From assembly GCA_007130585.1 (NCBI GenBank), contig SLSE01000043.1, forward strand, positions 1 to 29,406: a DNA stretch of 29,406 nt, in the 5' to 3' direction. Shown piece after piece: positions 6,451 to 13,199 of the stretch. The stretch comes from Syntrophomonadaceae bacterium (GTDB lineage Bacteria > Bacillota > Dethiobacteria > DTU022). The notes below the pieces were generated by a model. It made no database searches. It saw nothing but the letters and a program-made list of their open reading frames with translations, and was not told where the DNA came from. Position numbers and translations under genes: made by a program. The stretch's first letter is position 1, and each line of letters opens with the position of its first letter.

Positions 6451-8367
6451 ATGGCTAAGAAAAAAAGCAATAAACATGGTTATGACGCAGAACATATTCA
6501 GGTACTGGAAGGTCTCGAAGCTGTAAGGCGCAGGCCCAGTATGTACATCGGATCAACATCCAGCCGAGGCCTTCACCACCTGGTTTTTGAAGTGGTCGAC
6601 AACAGCATAGATGAAGTCCTAGCCGGGTACTGCAAACAGATCAAGGTAATAATTAACGAAGATCAAAGTCTTACAGTAACTGACGATGGGCGGGGTATCC
6701 CCGTTGAAGATCACCCCCAGGAAAAGCGCCCTGCCGTCGAGGTAGTACTCACCACGCTGCATTCGGGCGGCAAGTTTGGCAATGACAGTTACAAGGTAGC
6801 CGGCGGCCTGCACGGAGTCGGGGTTTCCGTTGTCAATGCCCTCTCCAGCTGGCTGGAAGTAGAAGTTTACCGGAACGGCAGGATCTACAAGCAGCGCTAT
6901 GAGAAAGGCGCTAAAGTATCCGAACTTAAAGCCTCGGACAGTGTTAATAAAACCGGAACCAGGATAACCTTTCTTCCTGACGGCGAAATCTTTGAAGATA
7001 CTACTTTTGATAATGAAATAATTATTCAGCGACTCAGGGAACTGGCCTTTCTCAACAAGGGCACAAAAATTGTTTTTAAAGACACGCGCAGCGGGCGTTC
7101 AGAAAAATTTAAATATGACGGCGGGTTAAGTGAATACGTTGAATACCTGAACCAGGGCAAGGAAACGGTGCCCAGTAAACCGCTTTACTTTCAGAAATCA
7201 GTTAACGGTTTTGATGTTGAGCTGGCCCTGCAGTACCATGCCGGGTATGCCGAAGTTCTCTATTCCTATGCCAATAATATTCACACCCAGGAGGGGGGAA
7301 CTCATGAATACGGTTTCAAGGTATCCATGACCCGCCTGATTAATGATTTCGCCCGCAAGATCGGTGTTATAAAAGACAACCAGGGGAATCTTTCCGGGGA
7401 AGATATCAGGGAGGGCCTTACGGCAGTGCTAAGCGTAAAACTGCTGGATCCCCAGTTTGAGGGCCAGACCAAGACCAAGCTGGGCAACAGTGAAGTGCGC
7501 AGTGTTGTGGACAATGTTTGTTATGAAGGGGTTGAAGCTTACCTCGAACAGAATCCGGCCGTGACCAGGAGAATCATAGAAAAAGCTCTCCGGGCTTCCC
7601 GGGCCAGGGAAGCAGCCCGTAAAGCCCGGGAACTTACCAGGCGGAAAAATGCCCTCGAAATCAGTAACCTGCCCGGTAAGCTTGCCGACTGTACTTCCAA
7701 GGATCCGGGAGAAAGCGAACTGTTTCTTGTTGAGGGAGATTCTGCGGGCGGCTCGGCCAAACAGGGTCGTGACCGTCACTTCCAGGCTATCCTCCCCCTG
7801 CGCGGAAAGATCCTTAACGTTGAAAAGGCCCGGTTGGACAAAATCCTGGCCAACGAGGAAATCAGGGCCCTGATTACGGCCCTGGGCACGGGAATTGAGA
7901 GTGAGTTTGATATTCACAAAACCCGTTACCAAAAAATCATTATTATGACCGATGCTGATGTGGACGGCTCTCATATCCGGGTTCTTCTGCTCACATTTTT
8001 CTACCGCTTTATGCCCCAGCTGATCGACAGCGGTTTTATTTACATTGCTCAACCGCCGCTCTACCAGGTTAAAAAGGGCAAAAAGATGCAGTATCTTTTC
8101 CGCGAGGAAGAGTTAAACAAGCTCTTAAACGAGTGGACCCGCGACGGTGGAATTAGCCTGCAGCGCTATAAAGGTCTTGGTGAAATGAACCCCGACCAGC
8201 TCTGGGAAACCACCATGAATCCCGAAAGCAGGATTATTAAGCGTGTAGAACTTGTCGATGCCATGAAAGCCGATAACATCTTCAGCGTCTTAATGGGAGA
8301 CAAGGTAGAGCCGCGCCGCAAGTTTATTGAAGATAACGCCCGGACCGTCCAGAACCTGGACATTTAA
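6451..8367 (+). CDS. gyrB: DNA gyrase subunit B
   Basis: This is the ATPase subunit of gyrase, which introduces negative supercoils together with GyrA. The GHKL ATPase region has YIGSTSSRGLHHLVFEVVDN with Glu47 and Asn51 in the catalytic positions, DDGRGIPV, and GGLHGVGVSVVNALS. The TOPRIM domain shows LFLVEGDSAGGSAKQGRDR (Glu428) and DADVDGSH (Asp501, 503, 505) for metal binding. The C-terminus LQRYKGLGEMNPDQLWETTM is typical. At 638 residues it is the Gram-positive form without the enterobacterial insertion. GAGGTG precedes the ATG. Unlike in many relatives, gyrA does not follow directly: about 4.8 kb separates the two. Confidence 0.99.
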   Translation: MAKKKSNKHGYDAEHIQVLEGLEAVRRRPSMYIGSTSSRGLHHLVFEVVDNSIDEVLAGYCKQIKVIINEDQSLTVTDDGRGIPVEDHPQEKRPAVEVVLTTLHSGGKFGNDSYKVAGGLHGVGVSVVNALSSWLEVEVYRNGRIYKQRYEKGAKVSELKASDSVNKTGTRITFLPDGEIFEDTTFDNEIIIQRLRELAFLNKGTKIVFKDTRSGRSEKFKYDGGLSEYVEYLNQGKETVPSKPLYFQKSVNGFDVELALQYHAGYAEVLYSYANNIHTQEGGTHEYGFKVSMTRLINDFARKIGVIKDNQGNLSGEDIREGLTAVLSVKLLDPQFEGQTKTKLGNSEVRSVVDNVCYEGVEAYLEQNPAVTRRIIEKALRASRAREAARKARELTRRKNALEISNLPGKLADCTSKDPGESELFLVEGDSAGGSAKQGRDRHFQAILPLRGKILNVEKARLDKILANEEIRALITALGTGIESEFDIHKTRYQKIIIMTDADVDGSHIRVLLLTFFYRFMPQLIDSGFIYIAQPPLYQVKKGKKMQYLFREEELNKLLNEWTRDGGISLQRYKGLGEMNPDQLWETTMNPESRIIKRVELVDAMKADNIFSVLMGDKVEPRRKFIEDNARTVQNLDI

Positions 8368-8396
8368 GCTGTTAAAAGGCAGATTATATTGCATAA

Positions 8397-8411
8397 GCCC
8401 TTTTACAGGGC
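8397..8411. terminator. Weak hairpin between convergent gyrB and the DUF1850 gene
   Basis: GCCCT (8397-8401) and AGGGC (8407-8411) can form a 5-bp stem with a TTTAC loop. It lies in the 64-bp gap between two converging genes, but no clear T-tract follows on either strand. A terminator role is therefore only a possibility. Confidence 0.25.
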
Positions 8412-8431
8412 GATCCCTTCTCCAGGCCGGT

Positions 8432-8950
8432 TTAATTAAAGTTTTTGGTTATAGATATTTCAAGCAGCAGGGGAGCGTCCGATAGTGCAGCCAGGGGCAG
8501 CTCCCTGTCTTGTATATAAATTATTTCCCCGGTTTCAGTTGATACCCACAGCCTGATGGTCTCCCGGGGTTCCTCCTCATGATATACGGTGATCATGCCA
8601 TCTTCTATAGTGTAATTTTCCACGTAGTCCAGCGGAAGCCCCGGTCCGAATGATGAATAAGAGGTGGTCAGGGGCTTGATTGTTCCCTCTTCGGTAACCA
8701 GGAATGATCCTTCTACCCTTGACCTGCTCACTGAATGACGGTAAGCCAGGGTAAACTCGATCCCGGGATCGATCGCCTCCCGGTAGTAAACCCTGCCGCT
8801 GCGCGGATCATCGATCAGCATGTATGCGTCGCCGCTGTCCTGCCTGCAGGCTACGGCCGTAAAAAGCGCTCCGGCAAGAATAGCAAACAGAGCAGTATAA
8901 ATAACTAAGCTGCAGAGATCGGCCCTGCAAGCGGCAAAGTATTTTATCAA
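8432..8950 (-). CDS. DUF1850 domain protein of a TRAP-TAXI operon
   Basis: DUF1850 proteins have no established biochemical role but are recurrently encoded with TAXI-type TRAP transporters, as here. Visible features are an N-terminal hydrophobic anchor or signal (LVIYTALFAILAGALFTAVA, followed by Cys without a proper lipobox), then an extracytoplasmic beta-rich domain with the family pattern IEFTLAYRHSVSRSRVEGSFLV and GPGLPLDY. I prefer the TTG at 8950 (172 residues) because GGAGG (8964-8960) lies 9 nt upstream and the start falls just after the permease stop. A GTG at 8995 would add 15 basic residues and overlap the permease gene by 41 bp. It is the last gene of the operon and is probably translationally coupled to the permease. 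Confidence 0.8.
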   Translation of the reverse strand: MIKYFAACRADLCSLVIYTALFAILAGALFTAVACRQDSGDAYMLIDDPRSGRVYYREAIDPGIEFTLAYRHSVSRSRVEGSFLVTEEGTIKPLTTSYSSFGPGLPLDYVENYTIEDGMITVYHEEEPRETIRLWVSTETGEIIYIQDRELPLAALSDAPLLLEISITKNFN

Positions 8951-8954
8951 CCTG

Positions 8955-10988
8955 TTAAGCCTCCGCCCGGCCCGCGGCTTCGGCTTTATCCTCACGGGCC
9001 TTGACTGCTTTCTGGTGCAGGTAGACTACCAGGAAAATGGTTACTCCGATAATATCGGTATACCAGGTCGGCCAGATCATGGACAGGGCGACACCGAGCA
9101 AAATTACCTGCTCCCATATCTTCATTCTCGTAAAAAGCCACTGCTGGATGACAGCAGAGAAGCAGTATATGCCAAAAAGGGAAGTTGCAGCAACGAGCAG
9201 GGCATTGTACCAGGTGGTATCGATAAGAAGGAACTCCGGATTGTAAACAAACATGAACGGAAGCAGGAATGCGCCCAGGTCGAATTTAAACCCCAGCAGC
9301 CCTGTTCTAATCGGCTCAGATCGAGCCACAGCCGCAGCCGCATAAGCGGCAACGCCGACCGGCGGCGTATCGTCAGCCAGGATTGCGTAATAAAGGATAA
9401 ACAGGTGAACGGCAATAACCGGAACCTGGGGTGCAATGGTGGTCACAGCCGGGGCGACCAGGGTTGCCATGACCACATACTTTGCCGTCGTCGGCAATCC
9501 CGTGCCCAAAATAATTGATATTCCGGCGGACATTAACAGCAGAACCAGCAGGTTATCTCCAGCCACCGAGGTCAGCAGCAGGATCATGCTCTGTCCCAGC
9601 CCGGTAATAGTAACCACGCCAACGATGATCCCGGCGCAGGCACAGGCGACTGCTATGCCGGCCATACTTTTTGCGGCGCTTTCCAGGCCTGAGAGAAAAT
9701 CCTGCCATAAACCTTTAGCCTGGGTCATTAAACTCTCCTGGAGGGGAGCGCTTTCTGTTTTTAACGCCTCAACAAGTTTTACTCCCCTTACAATTATCAT
9801 AATCAGGAAAACGGCCAGAATTGCGTAGTAGCCGGCCAGGATAGGTGTTAAGCGGGCTATGAGCAGATAGTAAACCAGGATGCAGATCGGAAACCAGTAA
9901 AAAATGCCGCGGATAAAAGTTTTTAAAAAAGGCGGGATCTCTTCTTTCGCCATGGGCTGCATCCCCGTCTTGGCGGCCTGCAGGTGCACAATAGCCAGCA
10001 GGGCAAAGTAGCTGATCACGGCAGGCAGCGCAGCGGCAATGGCAATCTGCCAGTAGGGTATGCCGGTAAACTCAGCCATTACAAAAGCGGCTGCGCCCAT
10101 GATCGGGGGCAGAAACTGCCCGTCAGTGGAAGCGGCAGTTTCCACTCCCCCCGCTACTTCCGGCGTAAAGCCGGCTCTTTTCATTACCGGAATTGTGATT
10201 GAACCGGTAACAACGGTATTGGCTACAGAACTGCCGATAATGCTGCCCATGAAACCGCTGGCCATAACGGCAGCTTTGGCCGGCCCGCCCCTGAACCTGC
10301 CCATGGTCGAAAAGGCCAGCCTGACAATGTAAAGACCGGCCCCCGAGGTCTGAAAGAAAGAACCGAAGAGCACAAAAATGAAAACAAAGGTAGCGCTGAC
10401 CCCGATAGGTATTCCGAAAATACCGGTATTTGTCATATAAAGGTCGTTGATTACCCTTGTCAGGCGGTAGCCCCCGTGGCCGATAATGGTTGGATAATAT
10501 TGCCCCAGGAAGGGGTAGGTTAAAAAAAAGATGGTTACCAGCGGCAAAACCAGGCCAAAGGCGCGGTGGGCAGCCAGCAGGATCAGGGCAACGGCTGCTC
10601 CGCCCATAATTAAATCCGTTGTGGTCGGGGCCCCGATTCTCCAGACAAGTTCATCAAAATAATAATAAATATAAAATATTGAACTAAACCCGACCACTGC
10701 CAGCGCCAGGTCGTACCAGGGGACACGTTCATAGGCGGCGTCATCCTTTTTGTTGAAAGGAAAGTAAAGGAAGCAGAGGGCAAGCCCGATAGACAGGTGG
10801 GCAGATCTTTGCAGCATGGCAGTAAGCAGGCCGGTCCCGGCAGTGTAGAGGTGAAAAAATGACCATAAAACGGCAATCACAAATATGATAAGGCCTATGT
10901 ACCCACCGGGTGTGCGGACTTTGCCTTCGTCAACTATGTCGGCGAGATCGACGTCTTTGCTTTGTTTTATAGCTTCTTCCAAGCTCAA
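8955..10988 (-). CDS. TRAP transporter fused permease (4TM/12TM, TAXI type)
   Basis: This is the membrane part of a tripartite ATP-independent periplasmic-type transporter, driven by an ion gradient and fed by the neighbouring TAXI binding protein. At 677 residues it is a fusion of the small (DctQ-like) and large (DctM-like) subunits, the usual TAXI form. An N-terminal cytosolic stretch is followed by many hydrophobic segments. Conserved DctM blocks include ASGFMGSIIGSSVANTVVTG, GFTPEVAGGVETAASTDGQ followed by LPPIMGAAAFVMAE, and ILGTGLPTTAKYVV with DDTPPVGVAAYAAA. The start is TTG at 10988 with GAGGTGA 6 nt upstream. Its substrate cannot be read from sequence; TAXI systems include glutamate/glutamine and other carboxylate importers. 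Confidence 0.95.
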   Translation of the reverse strand: MSLEEAIKQSKDVDLADIVDEGKVRTPGGYIGLIIFVIAVLWSFFHLYTAGTGLLTAMLQRSAHLSIGLALCFLYFPFNKKDDAAYERVPWYDLALAVVGFSSIFYIYYYFDELVWRIGAPTTTDLIMGGAAVALILLAAHRAFGLVLPLVTIFFLTYPFLGQYYPTIIGHGGYRLTRVINDLYMTNTGIFGIPIGVSATFVFIFVLFGSFFQTSGAGLYIVRLAFSTMGRFRGGPAKAAVMASGFMGSIIGSSVANTVVTGSITIPVMKRAGFTPEVAGGVETAASTDGQFLPPIMGAAAFVMAEFTGIPYWQIAIAAALPAVISYFALLAIVHLQAAKTGMQPMAKEEIPPFLKTFIRGIFYWFPICILVYYLLIARLTPILAGYYAILAVFLIMIIVRGVKLVEALKTESAPLQESLMTQAKGLWQDFLSGLESAAKSMAGIAVACACAGIIVGVVTITGLGQSMILLLTSVAGDNLLVLLLMSAGISIILGTGLPTTAKYVVMATLVAPAVTTIAPQVPVIAVHLFILYYAILADDTPPVGVAAYAAAAVARSEPIRTGLLGFKFDLGAFLLPFMFVYNPEFLLIDTTWYNALLVAATSLFGIYCFSAVIQQWLFTRMKIWEQVILLGVALSMIWPTWYTDIIGVTIFLVVYLHQKAVKAREDKAEAAGRAEA

Positions 10989-11020
10989 ATTGTATCACCT
11001 CGAGCCGCTAATATTTAAAG

Positions 11021-11049
11021 GGTACAGGGCGTCTGAAACGCCCTGTACC
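11021..11049 (-). repeat. Perfect 12-bp intercistronic hairpin between TAXI and permease genes
   Basis: GGTACAGGGCGT (11021-11032) and ACGCCCTGTACC (11038-11049) are exact inverted copies around a 5-nt loop. The structure lies in the 90-bp gap between the binding-protein stop and the permease start. On the minus strand it is followed by CTTTAAATATT, which is not a proper T-tract. It may stabilise the upstream mRNA or cause partial termination, favouring the binding protein over the permease. Confidence 0.7.
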
Positions 11050-11078
11050 GGGTACTCAGCGATCAGCCGGACTTATAG

Positions 11079-12122
11079 TTATTGCATTCCTTCCTCTTCA
11101 AAGAACCTTTCCGCCCCGGGATGCAGGGGAACAGACATGCCGTCCAGGGCAGTGTCAAGGGTGACCAGGGGCCCGACATCATGAGCGCCGTGGATCGTGT
11201 CGATGTTGTCAAAAATGCCTCTCATGAAATCGTATACCAGGTCTGCGTTCAGGTCTTCCCGGCAGACGATCATGGACAACACGGCAATAGTTTCGGCTTC
11301 GGGAACATCTGTATATGCGTCACCGGGTATGGTGACACTGGCATAGAAAGGATAAGTGTCAATCAGGGTCTGAGCAATATCGCCCACTATGTTGACCAGG
11401 TAAATATCGGTCATTACCGACAGTTCATCGATAACTGAAGCGCCGATGCCAACAGTGAAGAAGGCGGCATCAACACGGCCGTCCCTTAAGAAATCGGCTG
11501 CTTCACCGGCTTCCAGGCGCTCAGCAGAAGCAAGGTCTCCTTCACTTAAGCCCGCTGCTTCCAGCACCTGCAGGGCGTTAACCTCGGCGCCACTGCCCAG
11601 GGGCCCCAGGGCTACACTCATGCCGGCCAGGTCCGCCGGTGATTCAATGCCCGATCCGGCAGCAGCCACCAGCTGAACCGGTTCGGGATATAATACAAAC
11701 AGGCCGCGCATGTTTTCTATGGGGTTGCCTGCAAAAGCTTCCCCTTCTCCGTGGAAAGCATAATAAGCGACATCATTCTGAACGATGGCCATGTCCAGGT
11801 CTCCGCTGCCGATCATTCTCGAGTTTACGGCTGAAGCACCCGAAGATTCAACGGTAAGGGAGATGTTGTCAATGCTGGTATGGGCAATGCGGGACATCGC
11901 TCCGGCCAGCGGATAGTAAACACCGGTGACCCATCCCGCTCCCATATTAACCCGGGTTACCTCATCAGGCGGTGCAGGTTCCTCTTCGTCCGGCTCGTCA
12001 ACATCCGGCACTTCAGGTTCTTCCGGTACGACTTCCTCGGGAGCGCACCCCGATACGGTCACCAATCCTGTCAAAAAAAGGATTACAAGCATCAGAATAA
12101 AAAATTTACGCCCGTTTATCAT
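11079..12122 (-). CDS. TAXI-family TRAP transporter solute-binding lipoprotein
   Basis: This is the extracytoplasmic substrate receptor for the adjacent fused permease. The signal peptide (KFFILMLVILFLTGLVTVSGC) ends in a clear lipobox VSGC, giving lipidated Cys26. An acidic, proline-rich linker follows (about residues 27-55). The mature domain shows TAXI features: MGAGWVTGVYYPLAGAMSRI, SGASAVNSRMIGSGDLDMAI and GPLGSGAEVNALQVLEAAGL. At 347 residues it is of usual size. The ATG at 12122 is preceded by a strong AAGGAGGG. It is the first gene of the leftward operon, and I saw no convincing sigma-A promoter upstream. The ligand is unknown. Confidence 0.94.
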   Translation of the reverse strand: MINGRKFFILMLVILFLTGLVTVSGCAPEEVVPEEPEVPDVDEPDEEEPAPPDEVTRVNMGAGWVTGVYYPLAGAMSRIAHTSIDNISLTVESSGASAVNSRMIGSGDLDMAIVQNDVAYYAFHGEGEAFAGNPIENMRGLFVLYPEPVQLVAAAGSGIESPADLAGMSVALGPLGSGAEVNALQVLEAAGLSEGDLASAERLEAGEAADFLRDGRVDAAFFTVGIGASVIDELSVMTDIYLVNIVGDIAQTLIDTYPFYASVTIPGDAYTDVPEAETIAVLSMIVCREDLNADLVYDFMRGIFDNIDTIHGAHDVGPLVTLDTALDGMSVPLHPGAERFFEEEGMQ

Positions 12123-12345
12123 TTTTGACCCTCCTTAAAATAGTGGATACTCCAATGCAGCATATCGGAAATCCTTATCATGTTGTCTGTTTCGCCACCC
12201 CCTTTTTTATTAAATAAAAGATGCAACAGTTTTAGATTTAAATATTCTCTCTTTAGCATAAAGTTTCCTTCTTTTTGCTATTTTGCAATATTAAGATTTT
12301 TTAACATCGCTACATTAGAAAGAAGCACTTGAGATTTAATGTGAA

Positions 12346-12373
12346 TTGTCTTCCTCATCCCCACCGGTATAGT
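12346..12373 (+). promoter_or_regulatory. Predicted promoter of the DUF5673-like gene
   Basis: TTGTCT (12346-12351, four of six) with a 16-bp spacer and TATAGT (12368-12373, five of six). The predicted transcription start, near 12380, coincides with the first palindrome at 12379-12395. This arrangement fits a repressor site blocking initiation. Confidence 0.5.
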
Positions 12374-12378
12374 TTTCT

Positions 12379-12434
12379 ATTTACCCCGGGTAAATTTCAT
12401 GCTTTAATAAAGCATACAGGTTATTACCACCTGT
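12379..12434. promoter_or_regulatory. Cluster of three palindromes, operator-like
   Basis: ATTTACCCCGGGTAAAT (12379-12395) and ATGCTTTAATAAAGCAT (12399-12415) are each perfect 17-bp inverted repeats with 8-bp arms around one central base. ACAGGT (12416-12421) and ACCTGT (12429-12434) form a third dyad with a 7-bp centre. Centre-to-centre distances are 20 and 18 bp, about two helical turns. One-base centres favour reading the first two as protein-binding DNA sites over RNA hairpins. The binding factor is unknown. Confidence 0.55.
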
Positions 12435-12461
12435 CATACTGCCGGCCGGGAGTGATTAGTT

Positions 12462-12989
12462 TTGATTGTCAGGCTTTTGTTTCCTTACCTGTTACTGGCC
12501 CTGATCGTTGCAGGCTACCTTTACATGCGCCACCGTCAGTTGGGTACCGTGCTGCTCAGGGTCAATCGTGTTTTATTCAGCCGTTATAATACCGATTCAT
12601 TTTTACTGATCGCAGTGATCACGGCGGCGTCTTATTTTTTAAGCCGTTTTGAACTGCAAAATGTCCAGGAGACTGCCGCCGCTTCGGGCCTGGGACCCTA
12701 TACGTTTATATATTTCTACGGGGCCCTGATCCTGACCGTGGCAGCCCGTGAATTTGAAAGGCCGGCCCTGCGTGAAATGGGCGTTTCCACTCCCCGCGGT
12801 TTCTGGAAATGGGAAGAGGTTTCTTCATACAGCTGGTCAAAAAGTACCATTACCCTGAATATTAACCGGGGCAAGAAAAAGCGGGCAGAAGTGTGGCAGG
12901 TTGACGCCGGGGACAAAAAAGAGCTCGAAGCGCTGCTCAAGCAAAAGGTGCCCAAACGCTCAAAGCGCAGCCAGAAAAAGACCAGGTAA
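12462..12989 (+). CDS. DUF5673-like membrane protein
   Basis: This is a 175-residue protein of unknown function. It has a hydrophobic N-terminus (LLFPYLLLALIVAGYLYM) and two more likely membrane segments (FLLIAVITAASYFLS and YTFIYFYGALILTVAA). The cytosolic C-terminal domain contains REMGVSTPRGFWKWEEVSSY followed by SWSKSTITLNI, a pattern I associate with DUF5673, whose members resemble membrane-anchored PH-like proteins. The end is very basic (KQKVPKRSKRSQKKTR). The start is TTG at 12462 with GGGAGTGA upstream. It lies alone between the divergent TRAP operon and gyrA, behind an operator-like palindrome cluster. The family assignment is moderate and no function is implied. Confidence 0.65.
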   Translation: MIVRLLFPYLLLALIVAGYLYMRHRQLGTVLLRVNRVLFSRYNTDSFLLIAVITAASYFLSRFELQNVQETAAASGLGPYTFIYFYGALILTVAAREFERPALREMGVSTPRGFWKWEEVSSYSWSKSTITLNINRGKKKRAEVWQVDAGDKKELEALLKQKVPKRSKRSQKKTR

Positions 12990-13012
12990 AAGCGGGAACG
13001 CTGTCCTGCCGT

Positions 13013-13053
13013 CAGCCCGGGCCGGTCCTTGACGGGCTGCCGGGTCGGACCGG
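13013..13053 (+). repeat. Interleaved GC-rich inverted repeats upstream of gyrA
   Basis: CAGCCCG (13013-13019) pairs with CGGGCTG (13033-13039), and CCGGTCC (13022-13028) pairs with GGACCGG (13047-13053). The arms interleave, so they form either two mutually exclusive hairpins or an H-type pseudoknot with loops of 2, 4 and 7 nt. No T-tract follows. The rest of the 210-bp gap before gyrA holds no convincing promoter; a TATGAT at 13140-13145 has a poor -35. Confidence 0.5.
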
Positions 13054-13199
13054 GCAGTGAAAATTCCGGGTGATAACTAAACCCGCAATCTACACTGCCG
13101 GGAGCATAGCTGAAAATGTTCTTTTCTGCAGGGCCAATATATGATAAACTTTAGCATATGTACCCCCTCCCGGTGACCACTTCACAGTAAGGAGATATA

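Larger units (their letters stand above)
12123..12461. other. Divergent intergenic region between TRAP operon and DUF5673-like gene
   Basis: This gene-free stretch is AT-rich from about 12200 to 12330. It contains a rightward promoter (12346-12373) and a cluster of palindromes (12379-12434). For the leftward TRAP operon I found only poor -10 candidates and no sigma-54 -24/-12 pair. No RNA gene or ORF with family resemblance was seen here. Confidence 0.6.

Noticed and set aside
12123..12345. Sigma-54 promoter for the TRAP operon
   Set aside because: TTGCA occurs, but no GG at the required -24 distance was found on the minus strand.
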